DNA from: Planctellipticum sp942493135
GTDB lineage: Bacteria; Planctomycetota; Planctomycetia; Planctomycetales; Planctomycetaceae
Length of the DNA: 64,000 nt
Assembly: GCA_942493135.1 (NCBI GenBank)
Contig: OW818684.1
Location: 6,634,001-6,698,000, forward strand
Direction: 5' to 3'
Positions 8,286 through 18,586 of this stretch are shown here, piece after piece. Position 1 is the stretch's first letter, and every line of letters begins with the position of its first letter. Position numbers and translations under genes: made by a program. Under the pieces are notes generated by a model. The model searched no databases, was not told where the DNA came from, and saw nothing but the letters and a program-made list of their open reading frames with translations.

Positions 8286-11200
8286 CCGCCCCTTCCCGTG
8301 GGCGGTGTCGTTCTGCCCCTTGAGCGTGGCGAGATACTCCACCAGATCCCGCAGATCGGCCTTGGAGATCTTCTTAATCAGGTCTTCCGGCATGCCTGAC
8401 TTGCCGGTGGCCCGCTCATCGATTTCGTTCTTGTTGACCTTGATGATCTCGCCCATTGCGTTCATGAGCTGCACGGTGTCGGCGTCTTCCTGCTTGACGA
8501 TCCCGGTGTAGACTTTGCCGTCGTCCATGGCAAAGACCACGGTTTCGAAGCCCTTGGCAATCTGGCGACTCGGGTCGACGATCGCTTCGAGCAGGTACTC
8601 GCGGCTCTTGTCGAGGCCGATCTTTGACAGATCGGGACCGACTTCGCCTCCATTGCCGGCGATTTTGTGACAGCGACGGCAGGAGACTTCGCTGCGCGAC
8701 AGGAAGATCTCCCGACCCCGTTCGACGTCGCCCCCTTCCAGGGCTTCACGATACTCCCGGAGCGGATCGTCGGCCTTGCGACGCTTCGAGTACGTTTCAA
8801 CGCGTGCCTGCAGGTCGCGCGTCTGGCGGGCCTCTGCAGCGAGGAGCAGGTCGAGCTGGACTCCGGCCGGCGACTTCCCGGCGAGCATCCGGTCGAACCA
8901 GTCGGCAAGGACTTTGTCCGCTTCCGGGCGTTTCAGGCTGGCGAGGACGGAAATCGACGACTGCTGCTCTGCCAGCGGCGCCTCGTGCATCGTTTTCGCA
9001 AGCTCCGGGATCGCCCGCGCCGGATCGAGTCCCGTCAGCACTCGTCGGGCTTCGCTCCGGACGACAGACGCCTGATCCGTCAGACCTTCGTCGACGACCG
9101 TCAGGAGGTCGCCGCTCTTGAGGGATTCGAGCGCCTTCAGAGACGCCACGCGGCTGGAGGCCGGGCCGGCGATATCCCGGAAGATTCCGATCAGAAACGG
9201 CTCGACGTCCTTGATTCCATATCGCCCCGCCAGTTTTGCGCCAAGTTCCCGCAGCGATTCCGGTCCGGCGAAAATGGCTCCCAGAATGGGGCGGACAGCC
9301 TGAGCCACGTCGACGGAGCGCTCGAGCAGAGGGCGATAGTCCCCGAGCACCCGGTCGAGCGGACCGGGCTTGTTCCAGTCCAGCAGTTCCTGCACGGCTT
9401 CAATCCTCACCGACTCCGGCGCCGAGGCGTCGGCCGCGATGCCTGCGACCGCTTGAGCGTTCTCCTGCGTGCCAAGCTGATAGTTTGCGCTGATCACCCG
9501 GCGGAGCAGGGGGTCGCTGAGTCCCGGTTGCCCGGCGAGCTTCGCCAGGGACGGTAACCCGGGAGTGACAGGGACGTCGTGAATGGCTCGCGCGGCTTCC
9601 AGCACGATCAGCGGATCGGTGTCGTTGAGAAACGCAGCTAGGCCAGGGTGCTGCAGCCGGCGGAGGGCGAGGACGGCGCCCATCCGGACGGGCGCCGTGA
9701 CGTGGCCGGCCAGTTCCGCCAGCGCTTCGGCATCTTCGGCCTTCGCCAGACCGAAGGATGCGGCATGGCGGAGGACCGGGTCAGCGTCATTATTCTCAGC
9801 CAGGACAGTGATCAGTGACCTGAAGACATCGCGGGACTGGAAGCCGCGGGCCGCGATGGCAGCCAGTGAGCGGACGCGCGGGCTTTCATCCTTCAACAGC
9901 AGATCGATTGTCCGGTCGGCTCCGGTCCACGGGGCGTCGGTCAGGATCCGGGCAAGCTGCGCACGAATCTCGACCAGGGGGTCGGCGGCCAGCGCCAGCA
10001 GCGGTTCCACGCGGGCCGGCTCAGCCCGAACGATTTGTCCCACGCCCCAGATGGCATGAACGCGGGCATGCAGGGAGGAATTCTCAATTGCGTTCGCGGT
10101 CAGCTCTGCCAGCGCCCGGCGGTCCGCGAGTTCGAACTGCGCCCGCTGGCGGATGCGGTAGTCCGGATGGGACAGAAGGCCGATCAGCTCGGCGACCGGG
10201 CGATCGGCGAAACCCTCCCGCATGAGCCGGCCGACCTGCTGGACGACGTCGGAACTCCCGTGCTTCTCGTCATGGAAGCGGTACATCCGCCCTTTGCCTT
10301 CGCCTTCCCAGCCATCGACCCAGTCGGACAGGTAAAGGCCGCCGTCATAGCCGAAGTCGACGTCCGTGGCGAGGACGGACCAGATGAATTCGTGGGCGTC
10401 GTCCATCTCGAAAGAAGCCCCCTTCGTCTTCAGCGAGAACGAGCGAACGCCGCTGTTGGCGGGCGAACCGCGGAAATCGGCCAGGAAAAAGTGGCCGCGG
10501 TAACGGTCGGCGAGACCGACGCCGGGGTAGTGCGCCAGGCCCGATGGGCCGTCGGCGAAATTGGCGATTGGCGGCACAATGTAGGCCGCCTGCCCGGCGT
10601 GGGCAGGATGCCAGAGCTTCTCGCGATTCCAGGGGCCGCGGTCGTTGAGGTACTGGTAGTACATCCGCCAGCCGGTTTCGCCCCCTTGCACCACATAGAC
10701 CCAGCGGGCGCGGTCGCCTCCGTCTGAGTTGTTGTCGCCGGTAAGGAGGTTGCCGAACTCGTCGAAGGCCAGTTCCTGCGGATTTCGCAGGCCGGTTGCA
10801 AAGACTTCGAGGTTCGAGCCGTCCCGCTCGCAGCGGAAGACGGCTCCTTGATCGGGGAGCGCGAGCAGTCCCTGCGGCGTTTCGACGTGAAAGCCTCGAT
10901 CCCCGATGCTGAAATAAATCCGGCCGTCCGGACCGAGGACCAGACCGTGCATATCGTGCCCGCGAAAGGCCACGCGGACGCCAAACCCGTCGTAGAGCGG
11001 CTTCTGCACGTCGGCTCGTCCATCCCCATCCGTGTCCTTGAGCAGCCAGAGTTTGGGAATGCAGGTGTAGTAGACGTTGCCGTTCCAGGCGAGGACACCA
11101 GCCCCGGTCCCGTCCGCAATCTGGTTGAAGCCCTCGGCAAAAACCATCGATTTCTCGAACTGGCCGTCGCCGTCGACGTCAGTCAGCAGACGGATGCGGT

Positions 11201-11591
11201 CGTGTTCTTTCGCGTACTCGGCGACGCGGTCACCCTGGTGTTTCCGGAAGAAGGCGACGCGGTCGTCAACCGTCTGGGCGGCGAGATCGTCCAGCAGCCA
11301 TTTCATGTGGCTCCGGTTGTCTTCGACCCCCTTGGACTGGCGGAAGGTCTCGCAGACGAAGATCCGTCCCTGCTCGTCGATGCCGAAGGCGACGGGATTG
11401 GCGAGCTGAGGCTCGGCCGCGATGAGCCGGCCCGTCATGCCCTCGACGAGGCGGAATCGCTGCAGGGCGACTACGCCATCGTTGGAGGCCTCGGCGATTT
11501 TCGGTGCATACGGCTCGTCGGCGCGAAGGCACGCAGTCAGCAGTCCAAGGGCCAGAACCGCAGCAGCAAATCGGAGTTGGAGACCGGGCAT
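8283..11591 (-). CDS. PVC-type heme-binding CxxCH protein with beta-propeller and HEAT repeats
   Basis: A 1102-residue exported protein. Order: signal segment (AAAVLALGLLTACLRADE); a membrane-bound-dehydrogenase-type beta-propeller (about residues 30-450; VAFGIDEQGRIFVCETF and several D-x-D-G-D blades); HEAT-like helical repeats (about 490-900); and a C-terminal cytochrome-like domain with one c-type heme motif CRRCH at residues 971-975. This architecture is a hallmark of planctomycetes and their relatives; it is inferred to be a periplasmic oxidoreductase, probably acting on carbohydrate-derived substrates, but no substrate is proven. I chose ATG 11591 because it places the signal peptide at the N-terminus; an in-frame upstream start would add 54 residues. 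Confidence 0.9.
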   Translation of the reverse strand: MPGLQLRFAAAVLALGLLTACLRADEPYAPKIAEASNDGVVALQRFRLVEGMTGRLIAAEPQLANPVAFGIDEQGRIFVCETFRQSKGVEDNRSHMKWLLDDLAAQTVDDRVAFFRKHQGDRVAEYAKEHDRIRLLTDVDGDGQFEKSMVFAEGFNQIADGTGAGVLAWNGNVYYTCIPKLWLLKDTDGDGRADVQKPLYDGFGVRVAFRGHDMHGLVLGPDGRIYFSIGDRGFHVETPQGLLALPDQGAVFRCERDGSNLEVFATGLRNPQELAFDEFGNLLTGDNNSDGGDRARWVYVVQGGETGWRMYYQYLNDRGPWNREKLWHPAHAGQAAYIVPPIANFADGPSGLAHYPGVGLADRYRGHFFLADFRGSPANSGVRSFSLKTKGASFEMDDAHEFIWSVLATDVDFGYDGGLYLSDWVDGWEGEGKGRMYRFHDEKHGSSDVVQQVGRLMREGFADRPVAELIGLLSHPDYRIRQRAQFELADRRALAELTANAIENSSLHARVHAIWGVGQIVRAEPARVEPLLALAADPLVEIRAQLARILTDAPWTGADRTIDLLLKDESPRVRSLAAIAARGFQSRDVFRSLITVLAENNDADPVLRHAASFGLAKAEDAEALAELAGHVTAPVRMGAVLALRRLQHPGLAAFLNDTDPLIVLEAARAIHDVPVTPGLPSLAKLAGQPGLSDPLLRRVISANYQLGTQENAQAVAGIAADASAPESVRIEAVQELLDWNKPGPLDRVLGDYRPLLERSVDVAQAVRPILGAIFAGPESLRELGAKLAGRYGIKDVEPFLIGIFRDIAGPASSRVASLKALESLKSGDLLTVVDEGLTDQASVVRSEARRVLTGLDPARAIPELAKTMHEAPLAEQQSSISVLASLKRPEADKVLADWFDRMLAGKSPAGVQLDLLLAAEARQTRDLQARVETYSKRRKADDPLREYREALEGGDVERGREIFLSRSEVSCRRCHKIAGNGGEVGPDLSKIGLDKSREYLLEAIVDPSRQIAKGFETVVFAMDDGKVYTGIVKQEDADTVQLMNAMGEIIKVNKNEIDERATGKSGMPEDLIKKISKADLRDLVEYLATLKGQNDTAHGKGR

Positions 11592-11943
11592 GAGGTATCT
11601 CGATGGTGTCAATGGCGTACTGGCGATGGTTGGCGGAGTATCGTCGCGTCCGGAAATCCGCAGCAGAAATCGCACTGTACGGAGGGCAGCGGCCATGCCG
11701 CAACTCACGTTGGCCAGGCTCCAAAGGGTTCCCCTGGGCAGAATGCTTGCCACTTATTGAACGCAGTGTCGCAAAATGCTCCATGCTGCGTTCGGAGATC
11801 CAAGGTGTGTTGCAATTCGTAAGTCACTTGAAAAACAGATAGTTGCGCGTTTGTCGCAAGAATCTGGCAATGCGGCGCGCCAAGTGCGGTTGGCGGTGTG
11901 CCGGAGTCTTTGATCACTCGGCGATCACAAGGAGGAAGAAACG
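11592..11943. other. Divergent intergenic region with csrA leader
   Basis: 352 bp between the leftward PVC-type gene and csrA. No coding segment convinces. The right end has a small stem TGATC (11911-11915) with GATCA (11923-11927), immediately followed by ACAAGGA and the csrA ribosome site. Promoter elements could not be assigned. Confidence 0.4.
11927..11936 (+). promoter_or_regulatory. csrA ribosome-binding site overlapping a CsrA-like target
   Basis: AAGGAGGA (11929-11936) is a near-ideal Shine-Dalgarno 7 bases before the csrA ATG. It overlaps ACAAGGA (11927-11933), which matches the ACARGGA core of known CsrA targets. This suggests CsrA may repress its own translation; that step is inference. 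Confidence 0.5.
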
Positions 11944-12153
11944 ATGTTGATCCTGACCCGTCGGCCCAATGAACGGATCGAAATCGGCGACAAGCAGATC
12001 ACGGTGACCGTGCTGGAAGTGCACGGAGGCCGCGTGCGGCTGGGGATCGAAGCCCCGAGCAGCGTGGGAATTCGTCGCCTGGAAGTCACTCGGGCTCCAA
12101 GGAGCGAGTTCGAGTTCGCTGAGCCGTTAGCGAGTGCAGGACAACAATTCTGA
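11944..12153 (+). CDS. csrA: Carbon storage regulator CsrA
   Basis: A 69-residue RNA-binding translational regulator. It starts MLILTRRPNERIEIGD and contains the beta-strand core VRLGIEAPSSVGIRRLEV, including the conserved Arg residues used for RNA contact (the usual RxEV segment is present as RRLEV). The dimer binds GGA motifs in mRNA leaders. The start is fixed by AAGGAGGA at 11929-11936. The last 15 residues after the core are poorly conserved in the family. No flagellar gene or fliW is nearby in this window. Confidence 0.95.
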   Translation: MLILTRRPNERIEIGDKQITVTVLEVHGGRVRLGIEAPSSVGIRRLEVTRAPRSEFEFAEPLASAGQQF

Positions 12154-12238
12154 AAAATTTGTGTTGATTCCTCGGACCGCGTCGCGTAGCTTTGGCCGAT
12201 AGTGTCCTGTACACACCATGTCCCCGGACAGATCGTCC

Positions 12239-12652
12239 ATGCGATTCGTACTTCCATGCTCCCGGCTGTCGGGCTCGCCACGGGCGCTGCTGCGTCTGTG
12301 CGGGCTGGCGGTGCTGGTGCTGGGAGCGGTCGGTGCCGGCGCTGGAGATCTGCTCGCGTCCTGTGGCGACTACCTCCACCACGCTGCCGACGATGCCGGT
12401 CCGTGGCGGCTGGGGCAGGGTTCGCCCGAACGGCTTCCGTGTCAGGGGCCGGGCTGTTCGAAGTCCAGAGCTCCGTTGCAGATTCCGCCCGCCCCCGTCT
12501 TTCAGTTTTCGTCGACGGAGCGAGGCTGGCTCCCCGTCAGCACCAATCCCGAGCTGATCTCCGAGACCTCACCGCAGGGCCCTGTGGCCGATGCCGGAAC
12601 TGGTCTCCAACCGCTGCGTGACCGGCTCGAACGGCCTCCGCAGTCTCTCTAG
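12239..12652 (+). CDS. Exported protein of unknown function
   Basis: A 137-residue protein with a basic start and hydrophobic segment (LLRLCGLAVLVLGAVGAGAGD), then ASCGDYLHH and a cysteine/proline-rich part (PCQGPGCSKSRAP). I have an impression of similar short secreted planctomycete proteins with a CGDYL motif, but no domain is named. Two other frames are also open here; I prefer this one because only it has a credible signal segment. An ATG at 12218 would add 7 residues. Function unknown. Confidence 0.55.
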   Translation: MRFVLPCSRLSGSPRALLRLCGLAVLVLGAVGAGAGDLLASCGDYLHHAADDAGPWRLGQGSPERLPCQGPGCSKSRAPLQIPPAPVFQFSSTERGWLPVSTNPELISETSPQGPVADAGTGLQPLRDRLERPPQSL

Positions 12653-13032
12653 CCTCCCCGCGGGTGAGGTGCGCCCGGGTTCGAGGATTGCGCTCTGTTC
12701 TAGAACGCAATCTTTGACCGGAGGCGCGTGCGTTTCGCGATGTCTGCAGGCCTCAAGGGTCGGCAAGCTCATCGCGAAGTCCCCTCTCCGCGGCGACTGC
12801 TCAGACCATCTCTGACGGCTGCATTTCGCCGCGCCACGCCGGTTGCTGAAGAACCGGAGGGTTCGCACCGGTTCACCGGGTGTGCGCTGCCATGCGGCAT
12901 GAGTTTCGACCGGGAGAACTACGCATTGTGTCCAGGTGGCGCTGCGCGTTGCTGATCCCTGAGTTTTCTGTGATTTCGCGCATTCCATACGTCTCTTCAT
13001 TCCTGGTTTTTCCTTGCTTCGAGGTGCTCATC
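12653..13032. other. Intergenic region upstream of DUF1559 gene
   Basis: 380 bp without a convincing gene. It holds a hairpin with arms GATTGCG (12686-12692) and CGCAATC (12706-12712) followed by TTTGACC, a weak terminator candidate for the exported protein. The rest is presumably the leader and promoter of the DUF1559 module; no promoter could be assigned. Confidence 0.4.
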
Positions 13033-13980
<948 letters not shown>

Positions 13981-14007
13981 CGGCATTCGTCGGGCTAACT
14001 CCGTACC

Positions 14008-14028
14008 CCGGCGGCCGATCGCCGCCGG
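14008..14028. terminator. Hairpin after DUF1559 gene
   Basis: Perfect 8-bp GC-rich stem (14008-14015 and 14021-14028), 5-nt loop, 27 bases after the stop codon and followed by TGGTTTCT. It may end or attenuate transcription before the lipoprotein gene. Confidence 0.4.
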
Positions 14029-14117
14029 TGGTTTCTACTCAGTGACGCGTGCCCCCCCCCGCGCCGGGCGTCAGCCCTGCGCACGGAGCGTGGCCGCTTT
14101 CAGTCAGGAATCGTTCG

Positions 14118-14492
14118 ATGCTGTCGTTTCGGAGACTGGTGGTCTATGCAATCGCGCTGCCTCTGATTCTCGGCGGATGCAGCAGGACCGCGCGTGACCT
14201 GAAGCTGGATGTCGACCTGGCCCGCGCTTCGCTCAACGAGGCCCTGAAGGCCTGGCTGGATGGAAAACATCCGGAGGAGCTCGCGCCGGAAATCATCGTC
14301 GGCGACGCCTCCTGGAATGCCGGCCAGACGCTGGTTTCGTTCGAGATCAAGTCGGCCGACGAACGGTCGGACGGGACCAATCTCTACATTCCAGTGGCCT
14401 GCCAGCTCCGGGACTTGAAGGGCAAAGTCTCAAAAACTGAAACCATCTACATCGTCGGGACATCGCCTGTCATCACCATCTTCCCGCAATAA
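14118..14492 (+). CDS. Small lipoprotein of the pseudopilin-CMD module (copy 1)
   Basis: A 124-residue protein with a lipoprotein signal ending LILGGC. The mature part is a small alpha/beta domain ending VGTSPVITIFPQ. It is a paralogue of the lipoprotein at 18587: both have D-V-x-x-A-R near the mature start, a repeated L-x-x-x-L-x-x-W helix, a central GQTLVSFE or GARLVSFE strand and the same VGTSPV-T-F ending. No named domain recognised. Position between a DUF1559 gene and a CMD-like gene, repeated in copy 2, suggests a shared job with them. Confidence 0.8.
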   Translation: MLSFRRLVVYAIALPLILGGCSRTARDLKLDVDLARASLNEALKAWLDGKHPEELAPEIIVGDASWNAGQTLVSFEIKSADERSDGTNLYIPVACQLRDLKGKVSKTETIYIVGTSPVITIFPQ

Positions 14493-14558
14493 CACGTCGC
14501 CTGCCCGTCGGATTCGCAGGCGCGACTCCCCCTCAACTCACTGCAGAGAGCGCTAAGC

Positions 14559-15935
14559 ATGATTTTCCAGCGAACTCGGACAATCCTTCAGTGGCTGATG
14601 GTCAGCGGCGTGTGTGTCACGATCGCCGTCGCCGAGGATCTCGCTCCGTCGCCACCCGCGCTGACGCGCCCCGAAATGAAGCAGCGGATTCAGGCGCTGA
14701 AGAATCGCACGGCGCGGCTGCCCTTGCCCGCGCCGACCCCCGAAGAGATCGCGTCCGGAAGATCTCTCATCAACAACGGACGGCTGCGGTCAATCTACCT
14801 GCCGCCGTCGTGGCAGAGCTTTGTGGTGCCCGGGTGGGGCGGCAGCACGAATCGCCCGCGTCCGGCCAATACGACCGCGCTGCTCAACGCCCTGCAGGCA
14901 AGTCCGGATTACGGGTTCAAAACGCGGCTCTTCTGGATCGTGTCGCGCGGAAACGATTGCCAGTACTGCCTCGGGCACCAGGAGCTCAAGCTGCGCCGGG
15001 TCGGAATGACGGACGATCAGATTGCCGCGCTCGACTCGAAGTGGGAGGTGTTTCCCAACGCCGAGCGGGCCGCATTGGCGTTCACGCACAAGCTCACGAT
15101 GACGCCGCAGGACGTGGGCGAAGCCGACATTGCCGGGCTGAAGCTCCACTTCAGCGACAAGCAAATCATTGACATCGCCTACACCGTTGCGCGCTACAAC
15201 GCGGTGAATCGCTGGACGGCTTCGACCGGAATTCCGCAGGATCAGTCGTTCGGCGGCGAAGAGCATTCGCAACTCGACACGCCGACCTCCGCAGAATTTG
15301 CCGAAGTTCCCTCGAAAGTCGCTCCCGGCGACGTGCAGCCGCGGCCGGAGTGGGAGCCGGTGGACCAGGCGCTGGCGGCGCTGACTGCGGCGCAGTCTCG
15401 GACGCCTCTGGTCGAATTGCCGTCGATCGACGCCGCTCGCAAGGTCCTTGCGGCCGACACTCCCGGCGTGACACCCCCGATGTGGTTGCAGGCGATTGCC
15501 GACATGCCGGTCGCGCTGGATGCCTGGCGACAACGGCAGGCCATGGTGCGAGATGGCAAAACCGACTCCCTCCTGAGAGCGATGATCGCCTGGGTTTCCG
15601 CACGGGAGAACCGCGCCTGGTATGCGGCGGGGCACGCGCAAACTCGCTTTCTGGCGCTCGGCGGCGATCAAGCCGCACTGGCGAGTTTCGCGGCGCTGGA
15701 AAAGTCCGCCGGCCAGCCCGGTCACGCGGAATCGCTGCGGTTTGCCCGGAAACTGACCTCGGCGCCGCACACGATCGTCGATGCGGATGTCGCCCGTCTG
15801 AAAGAGCATTTCTCGGACCACGAGATCGCGGAAATCATCCAGTTAGCTTGCGATGCGAACGCCTTCGACCGCTACACCGAAGCACTGCGCCTGCCGCTGG
15901 AAGGCGGTATGTCGGAGGTGGCGGGACGGGAGTAG
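14559..15935 (+). CDS. Exported double CMD/AhpD-like protein (module 1)
   Basis: A 458-residue exported protein with two carboxymuconolactone decarboxylase (CMD)/AhpD-like helical domains. Signal segment about residues 8-25. Domain 1 (about 115-225) has a redox-type motif, Cys134-Q-Y-Cys137-L-G-His140, resembling the CxxC...H active site of AhpD peroxidases but with His one residue closer. Domain 2 (about 335-445) keeps the helix pattern and Tyr355, but both cysteines are Ala (353, 356). So one half looks active and one inactive. Substrate unknown. It follows the lipoprotein by 66 bp and resembles the next gene. Confidence 0.8.
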   Translation: MIFQRTRTILQWLMVSGVCVTIAVAEDLAPSPPALTRPEMKQRIQALKNRTARLPLPAPTPEEIASGRSLINNGRLRSIYLPPSWQSFVVPGWGGSTNRPRPANTTALLNALQASPDYGFKTRLFWIVSRGNDCQYCLGHQELKLRRVGMTDDQIAALDSKWEVFPNAERAALAFTHKLTMTPQDVGEADIAGLKLHFSDKQIIDIAYTVARYNAVNRWTASTGIPQDQSFGGEEHSQLDTPTSAEFAEVPSKVAPGDVQPRPEWEPVDQALAALTAAQSRTPLVELPSIDAARKVLAADTPGVTPPMWLQAIADMPVALDAWRQRQAMVRDGKTDSLLRAMIAWVSARENRAWYAAGHAQTRFLALGGDQAALASFAALEKSAGQPGHAESLRFARKLTSAPHTIVDADVARLKEHFSDHEIAEIIQLACDANAFDRYTEALRLPLEGGMSEVAGRE

Positions 15936-15951
15936 TGCCGCCGCTCGTTTC

Positions 15952-15985
15952 GGGTGGCACGCCCAGAGGCTTTGCGATGGGCGTG
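15952..15985. repeat. Dispersed repeat, family B
   Basis: A 34-bp element (GGTGGCACGCCCAGAGGCTT then a short spacer and GATGGGCGTG) between two CMD-like genes. Partial direct and inverted copies lie at 38868-38899 and 38916-38949. Confidence 0.7.
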
Positions 15986-16028
15986 TTCGATTACACAGAT
16001 CATCAATGATCGGCCAGAGGAGCCAACC

Positions 16029-17465
16029 GTGAGACGCTTACTTCTCGCTCATTCCGTGCTCGGTCTCGGCCTGTTCGCACCAGGCCTCTCTGCGGCCGAA
16101 TCGCCGGCGGATCAGCCGCGTCCGATTCCGCTGACGCGACCGGAACTGAAGCAGCTTATCGAGGATGTGAAGATTCGCGTCCCGCGGATTCCGCTGCCGG
16201 AACCGACCGACGCCGATCGGCAGGAGCTGGGAGATCAGGCCGTCAGCTATGAATCCGCGCTGCGATACTACTATCTGAAGGACATGGCATCGGGCGGTGG
16301 CCCACGTCGCCCGGGTGGGGCGGGCGGACCGGGGACTCCCGGACGCGCGCCGCGCGGCGGATTCGGCGGCGGACGGGAGCAGGAGCCGGCGATGTCGCTG
16401 GACTACGCCTTCAAGACGCAGCTCTTCTGGATCGCCTCGCGCGTCAACAACTGCCAGTACTGCCTCGGACACCAGGAGTCCAAGCTGCTGAACGCAGGAC
16501 TCAGCGAGGACGAGATCGCCGCGCTCGACGGCGACTGGTCGGGCCATCCGCCGGCCCAGCAGGCCGCCTTTGCCTATGCACGCAAGCTGTCGCTTGCGCC
16601 GCAGGAGCTTTCCGACGCGGACTTTGAAACGCTGCGAAAACACTACACCGACCTGCAGATCCTGGAGATGACGCTTTCGGTCGCGGGAAACAACACCATC
16701 AATCGCTGGAAGGAAGGGGTCGGCGTCCCGCAACGAAAGGACGAAGGGGGCTACTCGCGCCAGAACGAGAACGTATCGCTGCCCAGTGGAACCTACCTGA
16801 CGCCGACCGGCGAGAAGTATCGGACGGTCGTTTCGAAAACCGCCGCGGTGACCCTGGATCCGCAGACCGGTGCGCCAACCCGGCTGACGGTGAGCCGCAG
16901 ACCGCCGCTGGAGTCGCGGGCCGAAGTTGTGCAGATCCTGGCCGCTTGCAAGGACCGTCAGGAACGGCTGCCGCTGGTGGATGATGCGGCGGCTCGCGCC
17001 GTGCTCCCCGCAGACTGGCCCGCCGGGCCGTTGCCGCGGTGGGTGCGACTGCTGGCGAACTTTCCGCGGGAAGGCGTGCAGCGGGCGAATTCGATTCGCA
17101 TGGCGGAAACAGGGGGCGATCTGTCGCCTGTGCTCAAAGCGCAAGTGGCCTGGATCATCGCGCGCCAGGATCGCGCGTGGTACGCCGCTGACCGGGCGAA
17201 GAAGCGTCTGAACGAGCTGGGCCAGTCGGACGATCAGGTCTTTGCGCTCGATGGAGGCTGGAGCGAGTTCACGCCGCGCGAGCGGGCGTTGTTCACCGTC
17301 GCCCGGAATCTGGGAACTTCGCCGGTGGTGCTGACAGATCGCGAAGTGGCCGAGGCGGTGAAGCTGGCCGGACCTCGGGATGTCGTGCAGACGGTCCATC
17401 TGACGACGATCTGCGCGTTGTTTGACCGTGTCACGAAAGCGGCCCGGTTGTCCAGCGGCGAGTAG
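16029..17465 (+). CDS. Exported double CMD/AhpD-like protein (paralogue)
   Basis: A 478-residue exported paralogue of the preceding gene, read from a GTG start at 16029 with GAGGAG seven bases upstream; upstream ATGs would fall in the family B repeat. It has a signal segment, a Gly/Pro-rich linker (about residues 88-117, many GG), CMD domain 1 with Cys142-Q-Y-Cys145-L-G-His148, and CMD domain 2 in which the equivalent positions are Ala383, Ala386 and Arg389. As in its neighbour, only the first domain keeps the redox motif. Both proteins share the start PLTRPE-K-x-x-I-x-x-x-K. Substrate unknown; redox or hydroperoxide chemistry is an inference from AhpD. Confidence 0.8.
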   Translation: MRRLLLAHSVLGLGLFAPGLSAAESPADQPRPIPLTRPELKQLIEDVKIRVPRIPLPEPTDADRQELGDQAVSYESALRYYYLKDMASGGGPRRPGGAGGPGTPGRAPRGGFGGGREQEPAMSLDYAFKTQLFWIASRVNNCQYCLGHQESKLLNAGLSEDEIAALDGDWSGHPPAQQAAFAYARKLSLAPQELSDADFETLRKHYTDLQILEMTLSVAGNNTINRWKEGVGVPQRKDEGGYSRQNENVSLPSGTYLTPTGEKYRTVVSKTAAVTLDPQTGAPTRLTVSRRPPLESRAEVVQILAACKDRQERLPLVDDAAARAVLPADWPAGPLPRWVRLLANFPREGVQRANSIRMAETGGDLSPVLKAQVAWIIARQDRAWYAADRAKKRLNELGQSDDQVFALDGGWSEFTPRERALFTVARNLGTSPVVLTDREVAEAVKLAGPRDVVQTVHLTTICALFDRVTKAARLSSGE

Positions 17466-17573
17466 GTGGGTGGGGTGCGGCAGAGATTGCTCGCTCACGA
17501 AGTCGCATCAGGCTCTTCCAGAATCTTCGAGTTCATTTTTCTCAACTCTGTCATGGACCATGAGGTATTCATC

Positions 17574-18518
17574 ATGACTCGTATTCGCCGCTCCGGCTTC
17601 ACTCTGATCGAACTGCTGGTGGTGATTGCGATCATCGCCATCCTGATCGCCCTCCTGCTGCCTGCCGTGCAGCAGGCCCGCGAGGCCGCCCGGCGGACGC
17701 AGTGCAAAAACAACCTCAAACAGATCGGCCTGGCGCTGCACAGCTATCACGACAGCTTCCGCTGCTTTCCCTATGCGCAGGAGTCGAGCGCCAAAGGCTT
17801 CTCGGCGGTCAGCCAGATTCTGCCCTACCTCGATCAGGCCCCGCTCTACAACCTCATCAACTTCAGCGTCCCGCAGAACGATCCTGCCAATACTCCCGCC
17901 CGCATGACCGAGCTGACCGTCTTCCGCTGTCCCAGCGACGGACCGAACACGCTTTCCGCTCAGGGGGGAGGAATCAACTATATGGCGAACAAAGGGACCG
18001 GCGTGATCTGGCAGGATCCCACCGGCCCCAACACCGGTTTTCCCCCGCAAACCGGCGTCCTGTTCTATCAGAGCAGAATCCGTATCGGCGACATTACGGA
18101 TGGCACTTCCAACACCGCAGCCTTCAGCGAGCGATTGCTGACGGACGGCAACAACGGACTGGTCAGTCCGCGGTCGGACGTGTTCTTCAGCCCGGCGGCG
18201 CCGACCACGCCCGACGAAGCCGTCAGCATGTGCGCCGCGGTCGATATCACCAACCTGGCCAATCAGTTCCCGCTTTTCATGGGCGCCCCGTGGATCCACG
18301 GTCAGCACACGTACCTCCATATCGATACGCCCAACACGCGGTCGTGCGGCTTCTTCACGGTCTTGCGGGCCAATATGCCGCCGAGCAGCCAGCACATCGG
18401 CGGCGTGCACCTGCTGCTTTGCGACGGTTCGGTCCGCTTCGTCAGTGAAAACATCGATCGTCCGCTCTGGAGGGCCGTCGGTTCGCGCGCCGGCGGCGAA
18501 ACCGTTGGAGAATTCTAA
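17574..18518 (+). CDS. DUF1559 pseudopilin-like protein (module 2)
   Basis: A 314-residue paralogue of the gene at 13033, with leader MTRIRRSG, G|FTLIELL cleavage site, hydrophobic helix and the DUF1559 end (D-G-S-V-R-F-V-S-E-N, then VGEF). Its upstream bases GAGGTATTCATC-ATG match the first copy closely, so the translation start was duplicated too. It begins 108 bp after the preceding CMD-like gene and probably forms a transcription unit with it or with the lipoprotein gene that follows 68 bp downstream. Confidence 0.92.
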   Translation: MTRIRRSGFTLIELLVVIAIIAILIALLLPAVQQAREAARRTQCKNNLKQIGLALHSYHDSFRCFPYAQESSAKGFSAVSQILPYLDQAPLYNLINFSVPQNDPANTPARMTELTVFRCPSDGPNTLSAQGGGINYMANKGTGVIWQDPTGPNTGFPPQTGVLFYQSRIRIGDITDGTSNTAAFSERLLTDGNNGLVSPRSDVFFSPAAPTTPDEAVSMCAAVDITNLANQFPLFMGAPWIHGQHTYLHIDTPNTRSCGFFTVLRANMPPSSQHIGGVHLLLCDGSVRFVSENIDRPLWRAVGSRAGGETVGEF

Positions 18519-18586
18519 GGGACGGTTTGTTCGCCGCTGCTGGCGCGCGTCATGCGCAGGCGTCTGGAATTGGAAAGGGGACATCG

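Noticed and set aside
15954..16028. Upstream ATG start for the second CMD-like protein
   Set aside because: It would translate the family B repeat and push the signal peptide inward; GTG 16029 has a good ribosome site.
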